A stretch of DNA of 64,000 nt from Nematopogon swammerdamellus (taxonomy: Eukaryota; Arthropoda; Insecta; Lepidoptera; Adelidae), in the NCBI GenBank assembly GCA_946902875.1, contig OX336343.1:14815361-14879360 (forward strand), read 5' to 3'. Under the pieces are notes generated by a model, which worked only from the letters and a program-made list of their open reading frames with translations, was not told the origin of the DNA and did not search any database. Shown here in pieces: positions 1 through 10,317 of this stretch. How positions within the stretch are numbered: the first letter of the stretch is position 1; each line of letters opens with the position of its first letter. A program made the position numbers and the translations under genes.

Positions 1-385
1 GTGGAACGTGTCTAGTGTAAGTGAGTAGATACGTAACGTAAGTAAATCCACACAGGCGTCATCACTCTTGGCGCTGCCTTCAAAAGCTCCCGGTTCGTCA
101 GCTTAGAGACATTAAAGCCGAGAACTTACTAGAACACCGCTGCGAATAAAGTTGACCTTGCAACATGGGAATATTTCAGATTCAGTTTCAGTTTACTTCA
201 TCATAAAGAACACACAATGAACCTCATTACATCGAGTGAGTTGGTTTATTTTTTCGTCTCTTTTGTGTTTTTGTTTAATTCGAAGTTAAAACTTGAAGAA
301 TCTAACTAATCTTTTACAATTCAGTAAGAGCGTATACGCGTTACTAAGGATTATTATGTCCCGTTCAGGAATTAAATAACTACCT
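1..385. other. no gene recognised
   Basis: AT-rich sequence with no convincing ORF. The last few bases (about 385-425) begin a short dispersed repeat, also seen at 7607-7712 and 37060-37165, that fuses into the RT remnant that follows. Confidence 0.5.
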
Positions 386-1005
386 GTGTCACGCCTGTTT
401 CGCGATGGGGTAGACAGAGACATCATATTAATTTATGCAGGAGTTGAACTGTCGCACGACCTGAACTTTCGTCACCATATCGAGGGGAAGGTCAAGCTGG
501 CTTCTAAAAAGCTGGGCGTACTCAATAAGGTGCGACGGTCCTTCACGCCGGACCAAAAGCTGCTTCTGCATAAATCGCAGATCAGGTCCTGCTTGGAGTA
601 CTGCTCGCACCTGTGGGATGGCTCTGCCAAATACCAGTTTGCGCCTCTGGACTCAATCCAGGTCGAGCCGTGCGACTAGTGGGTGACCCCGAAGTGTCCT
701 GCCATCTAGAACCACTGCAACACCGTAGAGATGTCGGCTCCCTAAGTGTGTTCTATCGCTTATTCCATGGGGAGTGCTGGGAGGAGCTGTTTAATGCGAT
801 CCCGGCGTCCCATTTCCACTTTCGCACCACGCGCACTGAGCACGGATTGCATCCCTACACGCTGGACTTACCGCGGATGCGTACCAATCGATTCTGCAGA
901 TCTTTCCTCTACAGAATCGGTTAACTCTGGAACGCTGTCCCTGCCCATATATTTCCCCCCAAGTACAGTCTCGGGTCCTTCAAGAGGGGCGTGAATGAAC
1001 CTATC
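386..1005 (+). pseudogene. Jockey/CR1-like non-LTR retrotransposon RT C-terminal remnant
   Basis: This is the 3' part of a non-LTR retrotransposon ORF2, downstream of the reverse transcriptase palm. Visible signatures in order are LNFRHHIEGK, LLLHKSQIRSCLEYCSHLWD (about 445-620), then in another frame LEPLQHRRDVGSLSVFYRLF, HPYTLDLPRMRTNRFCRSFL (to about 920), and WNAVPAHIFPPKY. The order and spacing fit the C-terminal region of Jockey/CR1-clade ORF2 proteins of Lepidoptera as I recall them. The copy is dead: the reading moves from frame 2 to frame 1 near 660-670, and there is an in-frame stop at 922-924. The ATG at 386 lies in unrelated flanking repeat and is not the element's start. The copy is 5'-truncated, as expected from target-primed reverse transcription. 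A SINE-A body follows directly. Shorter 3' ends of what looks like the same family lie at 5870-6070, 26140-26332, 31734-31995 and 37705-37800. Clade assignment is inference. Confidence 0.8.
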
Positions 1006-1258
1006 ACTGTAGGTCCCTTCCCTCCTAATCTTACTTGGTGGTAGAGTTTAACCCGCCCGGGTTGTTACCACCGCACTGACTGAAATCTCGGTCTAAACGG
1101 CTATGTAAATAGTTTGTGTTTTCCGACCAGTTCAGTGTAGCCGGCACGATCAAAAGGGGGAAGCACTGACATGGCGCCTAGTTCACCCGGTGTTATGGGC
1201 TGACATCACGGACGTTGTAGGTGATGTAGCCAGCCGTGCCAGTTTCCATAAAAAAAAA
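1006..1258 (+). repeat. SINE-A body with A-rich tail
   Basis: Member of the most frequent repeat family of this window. Diagnostic blocks are aggtcccttccc, taacccgcccgggtt, ccagttcagtgtagccggca, aagcactgacatggc, gttatgggctgacatcacgg and an ending gtttccataaaaaaaa. The tRNA/5S-like head seen at 48564-48693 is missing; the body joins the RT remnant directly at about 1006. Confidence 0.8.
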
Positions 1259-2282
1259 TCTCTCATTTCCTTATCACTAGATACATATGTAACAACAATA
1301 TTTATAAAAACAAACCCTGCGAATTTTCTTCCCTGCTCTTCTTCTTGGTGTAATCGAACCTGATTTTGACTTTGACTGCCTTAAAGTGCTAAATAAATAA
1401 TTAACAACAATAAACAAAGAATATGTTCGCGACCAAACTCACGTGCGTACCCGACCTTCGCTTGCGCATCTCCATTGTCTTGTTTCTTGTTGTCTGTGGT
1501 TTCCAGCTTTTAGCTAATGACTTAATCCTGTATAAAGTCCCCCGCCGTCCGTCTCGTCCGCCCCTCCGTCCGTCCGTCCGCCCGTTCGTCTATCCGTCCG
1601 TCCGTCTGGACGTTTATCGCCGTGCCAAACTGGGCCGATTTGCCTCCGCTAGGGAAATTATCCCTGCAAGGGATCGGGCCATAATCCAGATTATTGTTTT
1701 GGATGAGCGGGTTAAAACTATGAGCCAGTCGAGACCAGAGATCATTGGATGTAGGGGTGCGCTGTGAAGGATTACTGGACTAGTGTAAACAAAGCGTCAC
1801 TCTGCCGGGCAGTGTTAAAAGGGTTAAAATTTTGTTTTATAGTTTCAATTAGTTGACCATTAAGAACAGAAGCGCATCATCATTATCGTTCAGAATTAAA
1901 ATTGGGAAATGTTGCATGAACATTTTTTTAGCAGTATAACAAGTGTTGAGTGTGAATAACGTTATATTTACTGTATGAAGCGTCTCCTTCGTAGTTGTCG
2001 GGCGGCTGTGGCTTAGAAGTCGCCACAATTTAATAAATTTTTTCACAAAATTTATTTATAAAAAAAACAAAAAAAAATAATCATTGGTATGACAAATTTT
2101 CTTATGAAAATTTCATCGGGCGATCTCGAAATGGAGCCAGCAGGTAGCTCACAAAACCTTGAGAAAATTTTTAAGATCATTGTCACGTCTTAAAACAGAG
2201 AGTTACGAAAATATTTTAATCACTGTTTTCAACCGGAATACGTAGGTATGCTTATTAATTATGCAAACCTTTCTAGCACAAC
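1259..2282. other. no gene; CCGT-rich microsatellite inside
   Basis: An open frame at 1423-1767 owes its length to a ccgt/cgtc repeat at about 1545-1605, which yields a Pro/Arg/Ser-rich peptide. It has no recognisable domain. The rest is AT-rich with no recognised element. Confidence 0.5.
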
Positions 2283-2558
2283 TAAAGGTGAGACCGCACC
2301 GCGCGCTACTGCACTGCAGCGGACCGGCGGGCGTGGCATGGCGCGTAGCGGCGAAACCGGCGCGCGTCGTCAATATAGTCTAAGTATAAAATTGCATGAA
2401 GTAAACCGCACTAAGCGGCAGTGGCCTTGCGCGTCGACGCGATAAGCTATTAGTATGGACTATTTTCTAACGGGTATAGTGCCGTGCCGCACCGCCACCG
2501 AATATATATTACTAGCCTAACGCACCGCTCCGCTGCCGCGTAGTGCGGTCTCACTTTA
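2283..2558. mobile_element. MITE-like element, GC-rich, TIR about 15 bp
   Basis: The left end taaaggtgagaccgca (2283-2298) is the inverted complement of tgcggtctcacttta (2544-2558) apart from one extra base. The 276-bp interior is GC-rich, with many gcgc and gccgc steps, in an AT-rich setting. It has no coding capacity. Outer TA bases may be the target duplication. Superfamily not assigned. Confidence 0.6.
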
Positions 2559-2840
2559 ATGGCAATTTCACGAATAAGCGTGCAGTATTTGTCAGTTTAC
2601 CCCGGCAGCACAGTCTACCTACGGGAAGACTATGCCGCCCAATTTTCACGACTCGAATCAACAACAACATCGAATGCAAACTGAATCCGCGGGAACAGGG
2701 AACGAGGGGTACGGCAGAGGAACGGCAAGGGAACGCATTGGTTTTATGGGATATAATGAAGGTACAAGAGTGTGAGTTCAGCTGAACCACGCGTAGTTGT
2801 ACATATGCAGCCACAACCGCACGGAAGAATGGTAAATATT

Positions 2841-3260
2841 AGCAGAGAAGAGTAGCAGGGAATAGCAACATTGAATAATAGCAGTGAAGAGAGTAGTGAA
2901 TAGTAGCAGAGAAGAGTAGCAGCGAATAGCAACATTGAAGAATAGCAGTGAAGAGAGTAGTGAATAGTAGCAGAGAAGAGTAGCAGGGAATAGCGACATT
3001 GAAGAATAGCAGTGAAGAGAGCAGTAGTGAATAGTAGCAGAGAAGAGTAGCAGGGAGTAGCAACATTGAAGAATAGCAATGAAGAGAGTAGTGAATAGTA
3101 GCAGAGAAGAGTAGCAGGGAATAGCAACATTGAAGTATAGCAGGGAATAGCAACATTGAAGTATAGCAGTGAAGAGAGTGGTGAATAGTAGCAGAGAAGA
3201 GTAGCAGGGAATAGCAAAATTGAAGAATAGCAGTGAAGAGAGTACAGTGAATAGTAGCAG
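2841..3260. repeat. 64-bp minisatellite, about 6.5 copies
   Basis: Units beginning agcagagaagagtagcag start at 2841, 2905, 2969, 3036, 3100, 3190 and 3256. The spacing is 64 bp except for a 3-bp insertion in one unit, an internal 26-bp partial duplication (3126-3165), and 66 bp at the last unit. The unit is itself built from agtagcag/aatagcag-like subrepeats. Long antisense open frames here (up to 183 codons, rich in Tyr, Ser, Leu and Phe) are by-products of the repeat. Confidence 0.9.
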
Positions 3261-3341
3261 GTGGTGGTGATAGTGGTGGTAGTATTTAAGCCCATTCCTG
3301 TCAGTCTCCCTTTAGTTTTTTTCCTTGTAGTTCTATTGTGC

Positions 3342-3403
3342 AGTATTGGTATTTTATATTCCTCCTTAAAATAGTATTGGTATTTTATATTCCTCCTTAA
3401 AAT
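3342..3403. repeat. 31-bp tandem duplication
   Basis: Two adjacent identical AT-rich 31-bp units start at 3342 and 3373, both beginning agtattggtattttata. Confidence 0.9.
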
Positions 3404-4943
3404 AGTTTTCCACCAAAATGTTATGTTTAATTTTATAATTTACGTGTAAACTATTACAAAATTTAAATAGTTCGTTGTCTTTACTATTGTATGCTTTTCT
3501 TATTATATGTGGTACAATTTGTTTTCATATTTTAGTTGTAATCTTCCAATTTTTTCTATGTAAGTGTTGTATGTTCTTCCATATGAGCTTATTCCATATT
3601 GAATTATTGATTCTGGTTCTTAGCATGCATTGACATGTTTGATTCATCCAATTGAACCGTGTGTCAATTCGTAACCCTATGTGCACTTGTTTTTCTGCAA
3701 CTTCAATAATAGGGCAGACTTTACAGTCAGTTTATTTACCTAGTGGTCGGGCCAGAACTCCGCATAGGTTTATGCCAAAAGAGATGGTCGGAAGGTATGG
3801 CCGGCCGCTGGGTCATATTGGATTCCAAACGCAAAACAATGGTCGTTATCGAATAGTAGGATTAGCGTTACATACTCGTACAGGCGATCCGGTATTGTTG
3901 TGCGTTCGAAAGTGGAATGCTTTGGTACTGGCTTTTCAGTTTGAGTAATGAAATGACCCCTATGATTTTTAGTGCAAGTAAAAGGAACTTAAAACGACAT
4001 GGAATCTCTTGCTACATTTCAAATTCAAAAGTTACACACTATGTATGAGCCTATATACATAGGAGGACATAGTTTGCAAAAAATATTAAAATAATATCAT
4101 TAATACAGGGCAATATTTCTTAAACGTATTTAAAAATATAATCTACAGATGAATACACAATTGAAAAAAATAATTATATTTATCTTATGTAGACTAAAAC
4201 TTTATCCCGCGATGAAGTAATGCGTGGCGCGCGGTCTGGTCGACGCGCTATTTCGAGGGTCTTCGTGTCGGCGCGAACCATTATGTCTTTGCAATTTCAC
4301 ATTGTTATTGATTTGTCATCGTCCGTCGTCACAAAGTTTTTCAAATAACTCTCAATTCTGTTAGAAAAAAACTATATCTTAAAGGGGTGTAACTTTTTCA
4401 GCAATCTATTCGCATACTGGCCCACAATAATACACAGAGGTAGATACAAGCTCGCGCTGCTGAGCTCAGGTTTTCAGAGCGTATTTCAAGTATCTATCGG
4501 CTAATTCGACGGAACGCGTCTCGACCGCAAATTAGTGCAATTGTGGAACGTGTGCGCTACATTACTCACGGCTCGGGTCACTGGCGAAGGGTCGACTCAT
4601 TTCGCAATTGAGTCAGTAAATAGCAATAGAGTTATAATATACGGGCGTAAAGAGAGAACGAAACCGTCAAAATCCTCTAAAATAAGTGAGTCCATCTTCG
4701 CGGGGTACGGGGGGAAGTTGATGCATGCGTCGCAGTATGGAGCGACTAACGTCTGCGAACGAACAGCAATCGAACAAAATATAAACAAGCCGAATCCTCG
4801 TCTCCAAAGTTGCCTCAATCGCCAATGCTGTCACTCAGTCTATCCTAGTTCATATGTCTATGGAAATATTCCACTGAAATTGATAATATTTATTATGTTT
4901 ATGTTTCAATTTCCATTTCAACTAATTTATTCAGCATTAATGA
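3404..4943. other. no gene recognised
   Basis: Mostly AT-rich. Open frames at 3652-3948 (98 codons) and 4535-4948 (137 codons) have no recognisable domain and no flanking gene signals. A GC-richer patch lies near 4215-4290. Confidence 0.4.
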
Positions 4944-5047
4944 AATGAAGGGAAGCACTGATAATATGGCACCTAGTTTACCCGGTGTTATGGGCTGATA
5001 TCACGGATGTTGGAGATGTTGTAGCCAATTCCATAATAAAAAAAATA
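4944..5047 (+). repeat. SINE-A 3' fragment
   Basis: Carries gaagggaagcactgata, tacccggtgttatgggctga and a tail ccataataaaaaaa. Only the last about 100 bp of the family remain. Confidence 0.75.
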
Positions 5048-5566
5048 GAACAACATAACAGTCGGATGAGATGATAATTGATCTAAAATAAAAAAGTTTA
5101 AACGGGTGACAAGAAACCATTTTTATACGAGAAAATATTGTTTACGCCAATATTTTACGCAATTATTGTGACGCCAATATTTGTGTTTTATAGTCGTTTT
5201 TGGGAGAGGCCTATGTCCAGCATTAGACCGATATAGGCTGATTATGATGATGAGTCGTCAATAGAAATTGGTATTAGACTGGCGTGGGTACATGCCTTCC
5301 TTTTGCGGTCGTTCGTCTCTGTCGCTGGGATCCAAAGTGAACAAAAAGTTGAACCTGTCGCGTCGATCTTATATCGCGTCGACTCGTGCACAGTCGACCT
5401 ATCGTTGGCGTTAGTGCACGTGCGCCTGCTTTCAATAATGCGCACACGTTTATCCGGATGTCCGGTGAAATTTGCGTAGTTTGTAGCTGAAACAGTTCAC
5501 GCTGTTCGTTATGTCAATAAATGTTTTAGTTGTTATACTGTGAATAGTTAAAGTATATATGCGTGC
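5048..5566. other. no gene recognised
   Basis: AT-rich. A short fragment near 5200-5250 (gggagaggcctatgtccagc) resembles the end of an RTE-like ORF. The 5242-5445 minus-strand frame has no recognisable domain. Confidence 0.4.
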
Positions 5567-5650
5567 ATTCTAATCCTTTGAAATAACTGAAATTGTCAGT
5601 CAAGATCACTATCTTGACTGACAATTTCAGTTATTTCAAAGGATTAGAAT
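5567..5650. repeat. perfect inverted repeat, 40-bp arms, 4-nt loop
   Basis: The left arm 5567-5606 and right arm 5611-5650 are exact reverse complements around the loop cact (5607-5610). No mismatch was seen over 40 bp. RNA from either strand would form one uninterrupted stem. It is not obviously the terminus of a larger element. Confidence 0.95.
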
Positions 5651-5869
5651 AAAATAAAATGATCGATCATGTGGTTGTCATTAGTCTCATGCCGTGTCCT
5701 CATCTCACTCTGATGGGTGTAAGAACAAGAAAGAAAATACATTAGACAATAAATTTTACACTACATAAAAACAACACACTTGTTTCTTTGTTTCTTTAAT
5801 ATTTTTTATGGAAAGCGCGACATCTGGCATAGTTACACCTACAACTACAAATAGGTGTTTAACGATGCA

Positions 5870-6070
5870 TAAATATTCGGTGACGATGCCCATGGACATT
5901 CTGGGGTGACGCACGGGGATTGCGAATGTCATGTCAGCCTGAAGGGAACATTTTCACGCCCCTTTTGAAAAACCCCAGGCAAGTACATAGTGAGAAATAG
6001 ATGGGCAGGAAGTGCATTCCACATTTTCCCAGTACTGCGAATAAATGACCATCGTGTTTTTCTCTCTGTT
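5870..6070 (-). pseudogene. Jockey/CR1-like ORF2 3'-end fragment
   Basis: Read on the minus strand this region contains a degraded copy of the 3' end of the retrotransposon family seen at 26140-26332. Blocks recognised include the segment upstream of FFKRGV, then HDIRNPRA and a piece encoding NVHGH, in that order. Stops interrupt it (one between the FKRGV and HDIRNP blocks) and frames drift. It has no upstream RT domains and is a 5'-truncated dead copy. Evidence is sequence similarity to other copies in this window; clade is inferred. Confidence 0.6.
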
Positions 6071-7606
6071 CTATCTGATCTACTACATAAAGTAATTAAG
6101 GGCTACTATTTACAATGTTTATAATGTTCACTGACTCGGACAGTGGGTACAGTAGTGGACAAAAGCATTAATCTCAATCGATGGCTAAACGAAGCAGAGC
6201 GATCGACGCCGTTTCGCCGGCGCGGCGGTATCTCAGGAATTCCAGCATTTTCCACGTCAGCTGAGTTGAAAACGCGCCATTGTTCAGCGCGCTGGGACAC
6301 CTATTTATCAGTGACGGGAAAACGCTGGACTAAAGCGATGACGTCGCTGGCGCGACATAGAGTTACTTGGTTTTATAGTATTTATACATTTCATCCTCTA
6401 TATAATATTATACTTTCAGAATTGCCTGAGGTTCAGACCTCATGTTCTAAGAGCGAGGACATTTTGACTGTTCTTCTCTACGACTGTTAAGTATCAAACC
6501 TGTTTGCCTATTCTAAAACACATAACCCTTTCGAGAGGCTCATGGCATTTAATGGTACCTAGTAAAACCTATAGACCAACTCCTTCAGTGTAGCGTTGAA
6601 TCCAGTCAGATTGACTTCGACCCAGGGGAGTCTTTTCCATAAGGGTGAGGGTGTGTGAGAGAGTGTGAGGGTGGGCGCTATTATATTCTACGACGCAGCC
6701 AATCGTGAGACTGGCCAATAAATATCGATGGTGGTTGCTGTGCAGATTTCCTTCATAAACAAGACCGAACCCTGTCTTGACCCTTAGGTAATGTCACCTC
6801 TTATTAAGGAGCTGCACGCCCACATAAAAGAATAAAGAATTATTTATAAAATTATTTATTGGATAGTTACTAGCTTCTGAACTCAACTTTTGGTTGTGTT
6901 CAATAATAAAATTATTACGAACAAAATATTAGCATATGAATCAACAGACAAGGTATGAAATTAGGAGGTTCGTAACAGTTAGAATAGAACATTAGCCGGA
7001 GGAATGGAAGTAAATATTTAATTAAATAGGGTTGTTTAAAAACAATTACCTTACAAAATTAAATTTATATGAAACAATAATAGGAAATTTTGAGTACATT
7101 TGCAGAATTACACTTACCTGAACCCGGGTACCTACTTCAAATAATTTTATTTAGGCTTTACTAGTTATATTATTCAAAATTCTCCAATAATTCAACTCCA
7201 TGACTCCTTAACAACAAAGACTCTGCTTAACAAGAAATGCGTGTGAACACCCTTAGCATATTGGATGGAGGTCTGATTGAGATTCAGGCCCTCGGACGCG
7301 CCGTATGTCCTTCAAATGCAAATGTTCCGGCGAGCGTTCGGTTTCTTGGACGGTTTCCATATAAATCGTAGTTAGATTTTGCTCCATTGAGATCGAGAAA
7401 AGTGGCTGTGATTTTGAGTTATCGCAAGAGTGGGACGCAGATTTTGGGGCGACGACGACGCGACGACCGCTTAAATAATGATAGCAAACACATTTATGAG
7501 ATATTGAAGTATCGAACCTGGATGAAGGCACTTCGTGCGATATGTTGTAGGTCGCCGGAATTATCTGCTATTTGTTATTTGACGAACATGAATGAATAAT
7601 ATTATA
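6071..7606. other. no gene recognised
   Basis: A 115-codon open frame at 6143-6490 has no recognisable domain. A gtgtgagagagtgtgaggg stretch lies at about 6650-6675. The remainder is AT-rich. Frames around 7253-7599 overlap on both strands without family signatures. Confidence 0.4.
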
Positions 7607-7712
7607 GTGAAAGAGGCGACAGAGGTGTGTCAGCATTGTGGCACCTGGAGATCCGTTGTCACTGTCTACCCCATTGGAAAACTATCGTGACGCTATGCAT
7701 GTATGGATTTAA
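7607..7712. repeat. dispersed repeat fragment
   Basis: Shares gaaagaggcg, gtggcac, agatccgttgtc and accccattgg with the reverse complement of 37060-37165, and parts with 22970-23055. All are probably relics of one interspersed repeat. Confidence 0.6.
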
Positions 7713-8837
7713 CTTTAAATTTTAGAATACGATAGTAAATATGTAAACTAATTAATGATTTTGTACCCTACCTTAGTTCTAGAGAGAATTAGTTGTTTCC
7801 ATCTGGGTTCGTAATTTGTCACAATTTCATTGGTTTGTTAATAAAATATTTTATAAATAAAACCTGATTATGAAGACTCTAATACGTGCTATTTTAATTG
7901 TGCTAAGAACTGTTATTTACAAAGTAATCCATTCTCCGCTTTTATGTAGGGAATTACGAAAGCTAAAATTTCAACGATCTCCGAATATCAGATATCCAAT
8001 CAATAACATTGTTCAAACTGAACGACCCTCGTCTTAGGCCGGCAAAGTTATGAAGGTTAAGATTTCAGCGCCGATAATAGAGCCTTAATGTTTCAGGAAC
8101 TGTTTCAGATCCCGATATTGATAAACCTTGAATACGTTTCCGGCGACCGTGGAGAGGAATATCTTTGAATATCATTTGTGGTGGACATTTTGATCTTACG
8201 CCTCTAGAACCATGTCGCACTGACTACCTTGATGTGTGATTGAAAGCTCTTTAGATTTTGTTCATAAGCACACGTTAGACAAGGTTCCACATGGAGGTGT
8301 TATCGACATTGGAGCAGACTGTTATACGAATTACACGTATTTTATTTATACCTTATTTGCATTTGTTTTGAGTTTTTATTGAACCCTTCGCCCGTGGCTT
8401 TGCCTGTAAGCCCATTCTGTCAGACATAGGTATATATAAAAGGTTTGTTTAATTAAACGGTTACCTGGCTAGAGCTCGTAAAATTTACAAATTGGCGTCA
8501 CGTAGAAAGGAGATGTGAGAAGAAATAGAATTAGAAATAAATGTATTGGTGAAAAAGTCGTACAGATACTGTTTACAGGTTTACAGTCATTGCATATTGT
8601 GTACATGCGTTCAATTTCTGTACAGCTATCTGTGGTTATATTTATTCCCTACCATCCCCACTGGGTAAAATCCCGCGTCGGGGAGTAAATAAGAAAGTTT
8701 CCACAGGACAGTTCCACAGAAATCGGAAAAGGCCTCATTGAAGGCGCAACGTTCGACGTATCGCGCCTTTGCATTTGGTTGACGTAATTATCGCTATAGG
8801 GGTTTTAGTGCACACCAGAACACAGCAGGCATATCAC
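7713..8837. other. no gene recognised
   Basis: AT-rich, without long open frames. I see no repeat family that I can name. Confidence 0.4.
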
Positions 8838-8916
8838 CGGCAAGGTAGTACGCTGGGCTTGCGAGGCGGGTGGGCAGCATTTGGTGGAAGCTGTCGATGT
8901 TGCCGTTCCTAAAAAT
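8838..8916 (-). CDS. candidate isolated coding exon (unknown protein)
   Basis: On the minus strand a stretch with strong coding character follows a good splice-acceptor context: a branch-like ctaac, a pyrimidine run, then ttccag ending at 8917. The frame ATT TTT AGG AAC GGC gives IFRNGNIDSFHQMLPTRLAS, followed by PAYYLAG. About 20 of 24 third positions from the AGG codon are G or C, in strong contrast to the AT-rich surroundings and typical of lepidopteran coding DNA. A possible donor, GCCG/GTGATATG, would end the exon near 8838; otherwise the frame runs to a stop just before 8794. Length is 79 bp under the acceptor/donor model. I do not recognise the protein. No neighbouring exon was found, so it may be one exon of a gene with long introns, or a relic of a processed copy. 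Confidence 0.3.
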
Positions 8917-9124
8917 CTGGAATCGTGAAAAAGTTAGAGCTGATGCATGCAATAACAACTCTGCGGGCTGCTGTTCGCTTTGACTTGTCAAAATATTTGA
9001 ATTCCGTCCAGGCTGGCCGCGGGGGTGAGCGGGGCGTAGAGCACGGGGGCGATCGAGCGAGATAGATCCTACACCCGTCACTCAACTGTTAATGCCCGAT
9101 ATCCAACTACCAACACAGGGATAC

Positions 9125-9220
9125 CTATTCGTAACTACGCAACGGCCGTTAACTAACTGTTCGTAACTACGCAACGGCCGTTAACTAACTATTCGTAACT
9201 ACGCAACGGCCGTTAACTAA
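9125..9220. repeat. 32-bp tandem repeat, 3 copies
   Basis: Units start at 9125, 9157 and 9189 and differ only by ctatt/ctgtt at the start. Each contains the palindromes aacggccgtt and gttaac. Confidence 0.95.
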
Positions 9221-9608
9221 CATTGGCCGATTTCACCACCTCCGTTTTTCACATTTCGTATTAAAAAGCTGGATAACACTTGTATAGTTCGCGAATCTGC
9301 TAACATGGTGTCTCGCTGGGCGTGGTTTCGCGTGTCCTTCGACCCTCGGCGCAGGCAAACATACCGAGTTTTATAAAAAAAATGCTTGTCTAACAGTTTA
9401 TCTGTCCGTTAAAGTGACATTTTTCACACGGTTGACAGAAAACCGGAGGCGGCGGCAACTTCATTTTAGGTACAATACGACCGAATGATCCAACTATGAA
9501 ATTGCTTCAGTTACACCTGCAGAAAGTTTCTTTCATTCAGTGCGGTGTTGCTGCTCCGGGCATAATATACCATTATTAAAGTAAAGGGAGGGACTACAGT
9601 TTACACAA
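9221..9608. other. no gene recognised
   Basis: Mixed composition. No ORF or repeat family identified. Confidence 0.4.
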
Positions 9609-9806
9609 AACTGTTTTAAAAAAACATTGAACCGACTTCCCTAAAAAGTAATAAATAATATTTTGATCTTGAGTAGAAGGCGGTAAAAAAGCACAAAAGG
9701 GTACATCTATAAATTTTCAGGTGTGCTTATACCGCCTTCTACTAAAGATCAAAATATTATTTATTACTTTTTAGGGAAGTCGGTTCAATGTTTTTTTAAA
9801 ACAGTT
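9609..9806. mobile_element. foldback/MITE, arms about 85 bp
   Basis: The left arm from aactgttttaaaaaaa (9609) through gagtagaaggcggta is matched by the inverted right arm ending at 9806 (taaaacagtt), with a short central spacer at about 9698-9718. The arms carry ttgaaccgacttccctaaa and its complement, a motif I associate with common lepidopteran repeats. A diverged gaagtcggttg fragment recurs at 10069-10080. Confidence 0.8.
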
Positions 9807-10317
9807 ATTTTATTTCACTATTTTTAGTAATATCACAAAATATTGTTGACGGGAAGTAGTTGATTGACAAATTTCCATAGTGTGAAAGTATTCATCCCTT
9901 AATTTCCCACACTTAGGGGTGGTATTTTTTGAAAAAAATTCAAAAGACCACCACATCCTACTCACGAAAAAAGAATCATCAAAATAGATTTAGAATTGGC
10001 GGAGAAATCGAGTAACATACACACACAAAAAAAAAACATACAGACGAATTGAGAACCGCCTCCTTTTTGGAAGTCGGTTGAAAAATCAGAACCACGGAGC
10101 AACTCGCGCTCACGACGGAGTTCACATTTCAAACTCAGAATGAGAAAGAACGCCAGTGCAAAGGCAAGACAAAATTCCTTAGAACTCCTTCGCAACTGTG
10201 CATTAATCTTTTCAATAGATTATTTATTCATGTGCGAATAGACGAGTTTATTCCTATGTAAAAGTATATTCCATGCAGCGCGAAGCGAGGAGTACGTCCA
10301 TGGTGCACATACGCGCG

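Noticed and set aside
1423..1767. 114-codon plus-strand gene
   Set aside because: The frame is extended by a CCGT microsatellite and has no recognisable domain.
2744..3295. 183-codon minus-strand gene
   Set aside because: The frame lies almost wholly in the 64-bp minisatellite, and two other overlapping minus-strand frames are equally open.
4535..4948. 137-codon plus-strand gene
   Set aside because: No recognisable domain, AT-rich codon use, and the end overlaps the SINE-A fragment boundary.
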